NCBI GenBank assembly: GCA_013150955.1
Contig: JAADJD010000050.1
Location: forward strand, 1-35,879
From: Calditrichota bacterium
Lineage (GTDB): Bacteria > Calditrichota > Calditrichia > RBG-13-44-9 > J042
Direction: 5' to 3'
DNA: 35,879 nt
Part shown: positions 35,601 through 35,879 of the stretch, one piece after another
Layout: each line of letters starts with the position of its first letter
Position numbering within the stretch: position 1 is the stretch's first letter
Notes under the pieces: generated by a model
The model's database searches: none
Told to the model about the DNA's origin: nothing
What the model saw: only the letters and a program-made list of their open reading frames with translations
Position numbers and translations under genes: made by a program

Positions 35601-35807
35601 GCTGTTTATGGACAACTGTTGCCAGTCACGCCGAATACGATAAATGCGTGAGCGCGGATTGTCCCGGGAAATCGCGCTGGGGGGAACATAAGTCTGGTTG
35701 GATATGTAGCCAGATTGAGTAATCCAGCCGGTTTGCGTCCCTATTCGGTATGTTTGCCCACCCACCCGGAGTGGCTTTTTAAGATATTTTAAACCCAGAT
35801 TACGCAT
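32691..35807 (-). CDS. large secreted protein with T9SS/Por-type C-terminal sorting domain
   Basis: A 1038-residue protein. The last 90 residues are a Por/type-A sorting domain: LFQNFPNPFNPITTIRFSIP, then LEIYNLLGQRV, LKPGYYTVQWDGRNENG, GSGIYFYRL and a basic tail KTRKMILIK. The middle has beta-rich, Asp/Asn/Tyr-rich sequence typical of large surface proteins (WSDVDIGDYTNDLVGCNPDL at about 210, a fibronectin-like strand pattern at about 440-620). The N-terminus is odd: no signal peptide, and the first codons (MRNLGL) come from a fragment of the intergenic repeat. The frame is open upstream to a TGA at the window edge without another start codon. The gene may be N-terminally truncated or altered. 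No ribosome site is seen before the ATG. Confidence 0.8.
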   Translation of the reverse strand: MRNLGLKYLKKPLRVGGQTYRIGTQTGWITQSGYISNQTYVPPSAISRDNPRSRIYRIRRDWQQLSINSDEIIEDAADIYQVPINEVTESMAQSVLDQYARDWAEWPADLGAPYYDHNANGQWDPGIDEPGIADADQVIWFVMNDVDSTTTTYLYGSRPIGLEIQVTLWSYRSTSPELDQTIFKRYLIINKSGLKIDSMFIAQWSDVDIGDYTNDLVGCNPDLQLMFGYNGVLIDDEFNQYGLAPPATGYLLLQGPLVSSPGDTGYFMFKKLPNYRNLSLHAFGYFAAGSPISDPPLGDYIGTIDWYKMMNGFIPNHTSDINDLEPFVHGAGPDQGKPTRFPLDGDPYRQDGDIDGTGNNMPPGDRRIYASMGPFTMLPGDTQEIVIAVVAGKGRTQLESVHKLFQLSEKVRNFWEIQQNEFILSPIIQTRIDFKNDSLTQVFFSMQQTDVERVELHLFQYDGSALDTLLLFDDGLHQDGQAGDGLFANVWLTHPIQQSVYANTKIQYKNGRTYYWIKTVEGITTSGPVEIVKLMMGSDNINHDLIANSGENVRFTLELHNRGIYPYQDVSIALTDVLQPDYITDYSMPNDIPTIKQIMPRQTVRWEYSPQNAYYQIQIAPDLDKPTTIQLVFDIFDMLNNTWVDTISLSIVPLSHQPQEHLMTKIAGKTTGRLGYRLLDPSLLTGHQYRVHFNRKLNETTVGYTLIDLTTGDTLLKDQPYPDEYAHNSKVIDGFVITRGTTLPEDQVGPWEWKSEGPRWLSGVNFGGAVFFGSIDKGENGFGSTLPDSAVHSIKIVFDTTIVTYGAVYRRDLGYAYAGIGKFYGAVYDISNPDSPRRVNVVFVEDARYKEPDLIWNPGLDNGDREYLFIMHSDYDESNYGGYDDNNFGPTSDVMWFFWPRLRSSNYRLYQYPAEFYVYISFGIDIGTIYEFTPRWIGIQTNDQLPLTYKLFQNFPNPFNPITTIRFSIPQQLHVKLEIYNLLGQRVRTLMDRELKPGYYTVQWDGRNENGIPLGSGIYFYRLTTEQYVKTRKMILIK

Positions 35808-35811
35808 TAGA
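35790..35811 (-). repeat. palindrome-repeat tip at the start of the surface-protein frame
   Basis: On the minus strand TCTAATGCGTAATCTGGGTT with TA following matches the right tip of the other copies (TCTAATGCATAATCTGGGTT) at 21 of 22 positions. It contains the ATG and the next five codons of the surface-protein frame. The rest of the repeat is absent. Confidence 0.75.
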
Positions 35812-35879
35812 GAATTGAACTGGCAACTTAAACTGTTTGGATTTTTGCCAAAGTCCCGTAAACCATTCTCTTCTTTTCA

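Overview
The window (about 36 kb, roughly 50% GC apart from an AT-rich left end) looks like a chromosome piece from an anaerobic or facultative FCB-group bacterium. Calditrichota or KSB1-like lineages are my best guess. The reasons are a C-terminal Por/T9SS-type sorting domain on a 1038-residue cell-surface protein, a TPR lipoprotein beginning CAYYN, ferredoxin-linked metabolism and a cytoplasmic group-3b-like [NiFe] hydrogenase. The assignment is inferred from gene content only.

Layout. 1-2240: AT-rich patch with small + strand genes (membrane protein, META-like lipoprotein), one broken gene and an attC-like fold. 2244-3728: one reading frame joining a CPBP membrane protease to a SAM methyltransferase. 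4397-7891 (minus): trpB2 preceded by a Trp-rich leader peptide and attenuator, then engB, trxA and rlpA. 8170-12931 (minus): cobB-like sirtuin, TPR lipoprotein, pyrK, pyrD. 13182-16609 (plus): YyaL/DUF255 protein, AhpD-like protein, Bcp peroxiredoxin. 17003-27844 (minus): an energy-metabolism block transcribed in the order hydrogenase beta subunit, cyclic-nucleotide-binding protein, hydrogenase gamma, delta (small) and alpha (large) subunits, alanine dehydrogenase-like protein, CoA-transferase, hydrogenase maturation protease, and a 2-oxoacid:ferredoxin oxidoreductase packed into two fused genes. 28698-30968 (minus): malic enzyme. 31467-32492 (plus): LacI-type regulator. 32691-35807 (minus): T9SS-type surface protein.

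How the genes fit together (inference). The 17-28 kb block reads as an amino-acid or 2-oxoacid oxidation and hydrogen module. An amino-acid dehydrogenase makes a 2-oxoacid, the ferredoxin oxidoreductase makes an acyl-CoA, the CoA-transferase releases or exchanges the acid, and the hydrogenase balances NAD(P)H against H2, with its maturation protease encoded nearby. A CNBD protein lacking an HTH sits inside the hydrogenase operon. A promoter overlapping a CRP-like palindrome lies upstream.

The most striking non-coding content is a family of about 170-bp imperfect palindromes in at least eight gene gaps. One copy has a tandemly amplified 38-bp end. One is split by a 219-bp MITE-like element with terminal inverted repeats and a target duplication. 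A fragment of the repeat supplies the first codons of the T9SS-protein reading frame. The clearest regulatory discovery is the trp-type attenuator at 5763-5906. No tRNA, rRNA, CRISPR array or transposase gene was seen.
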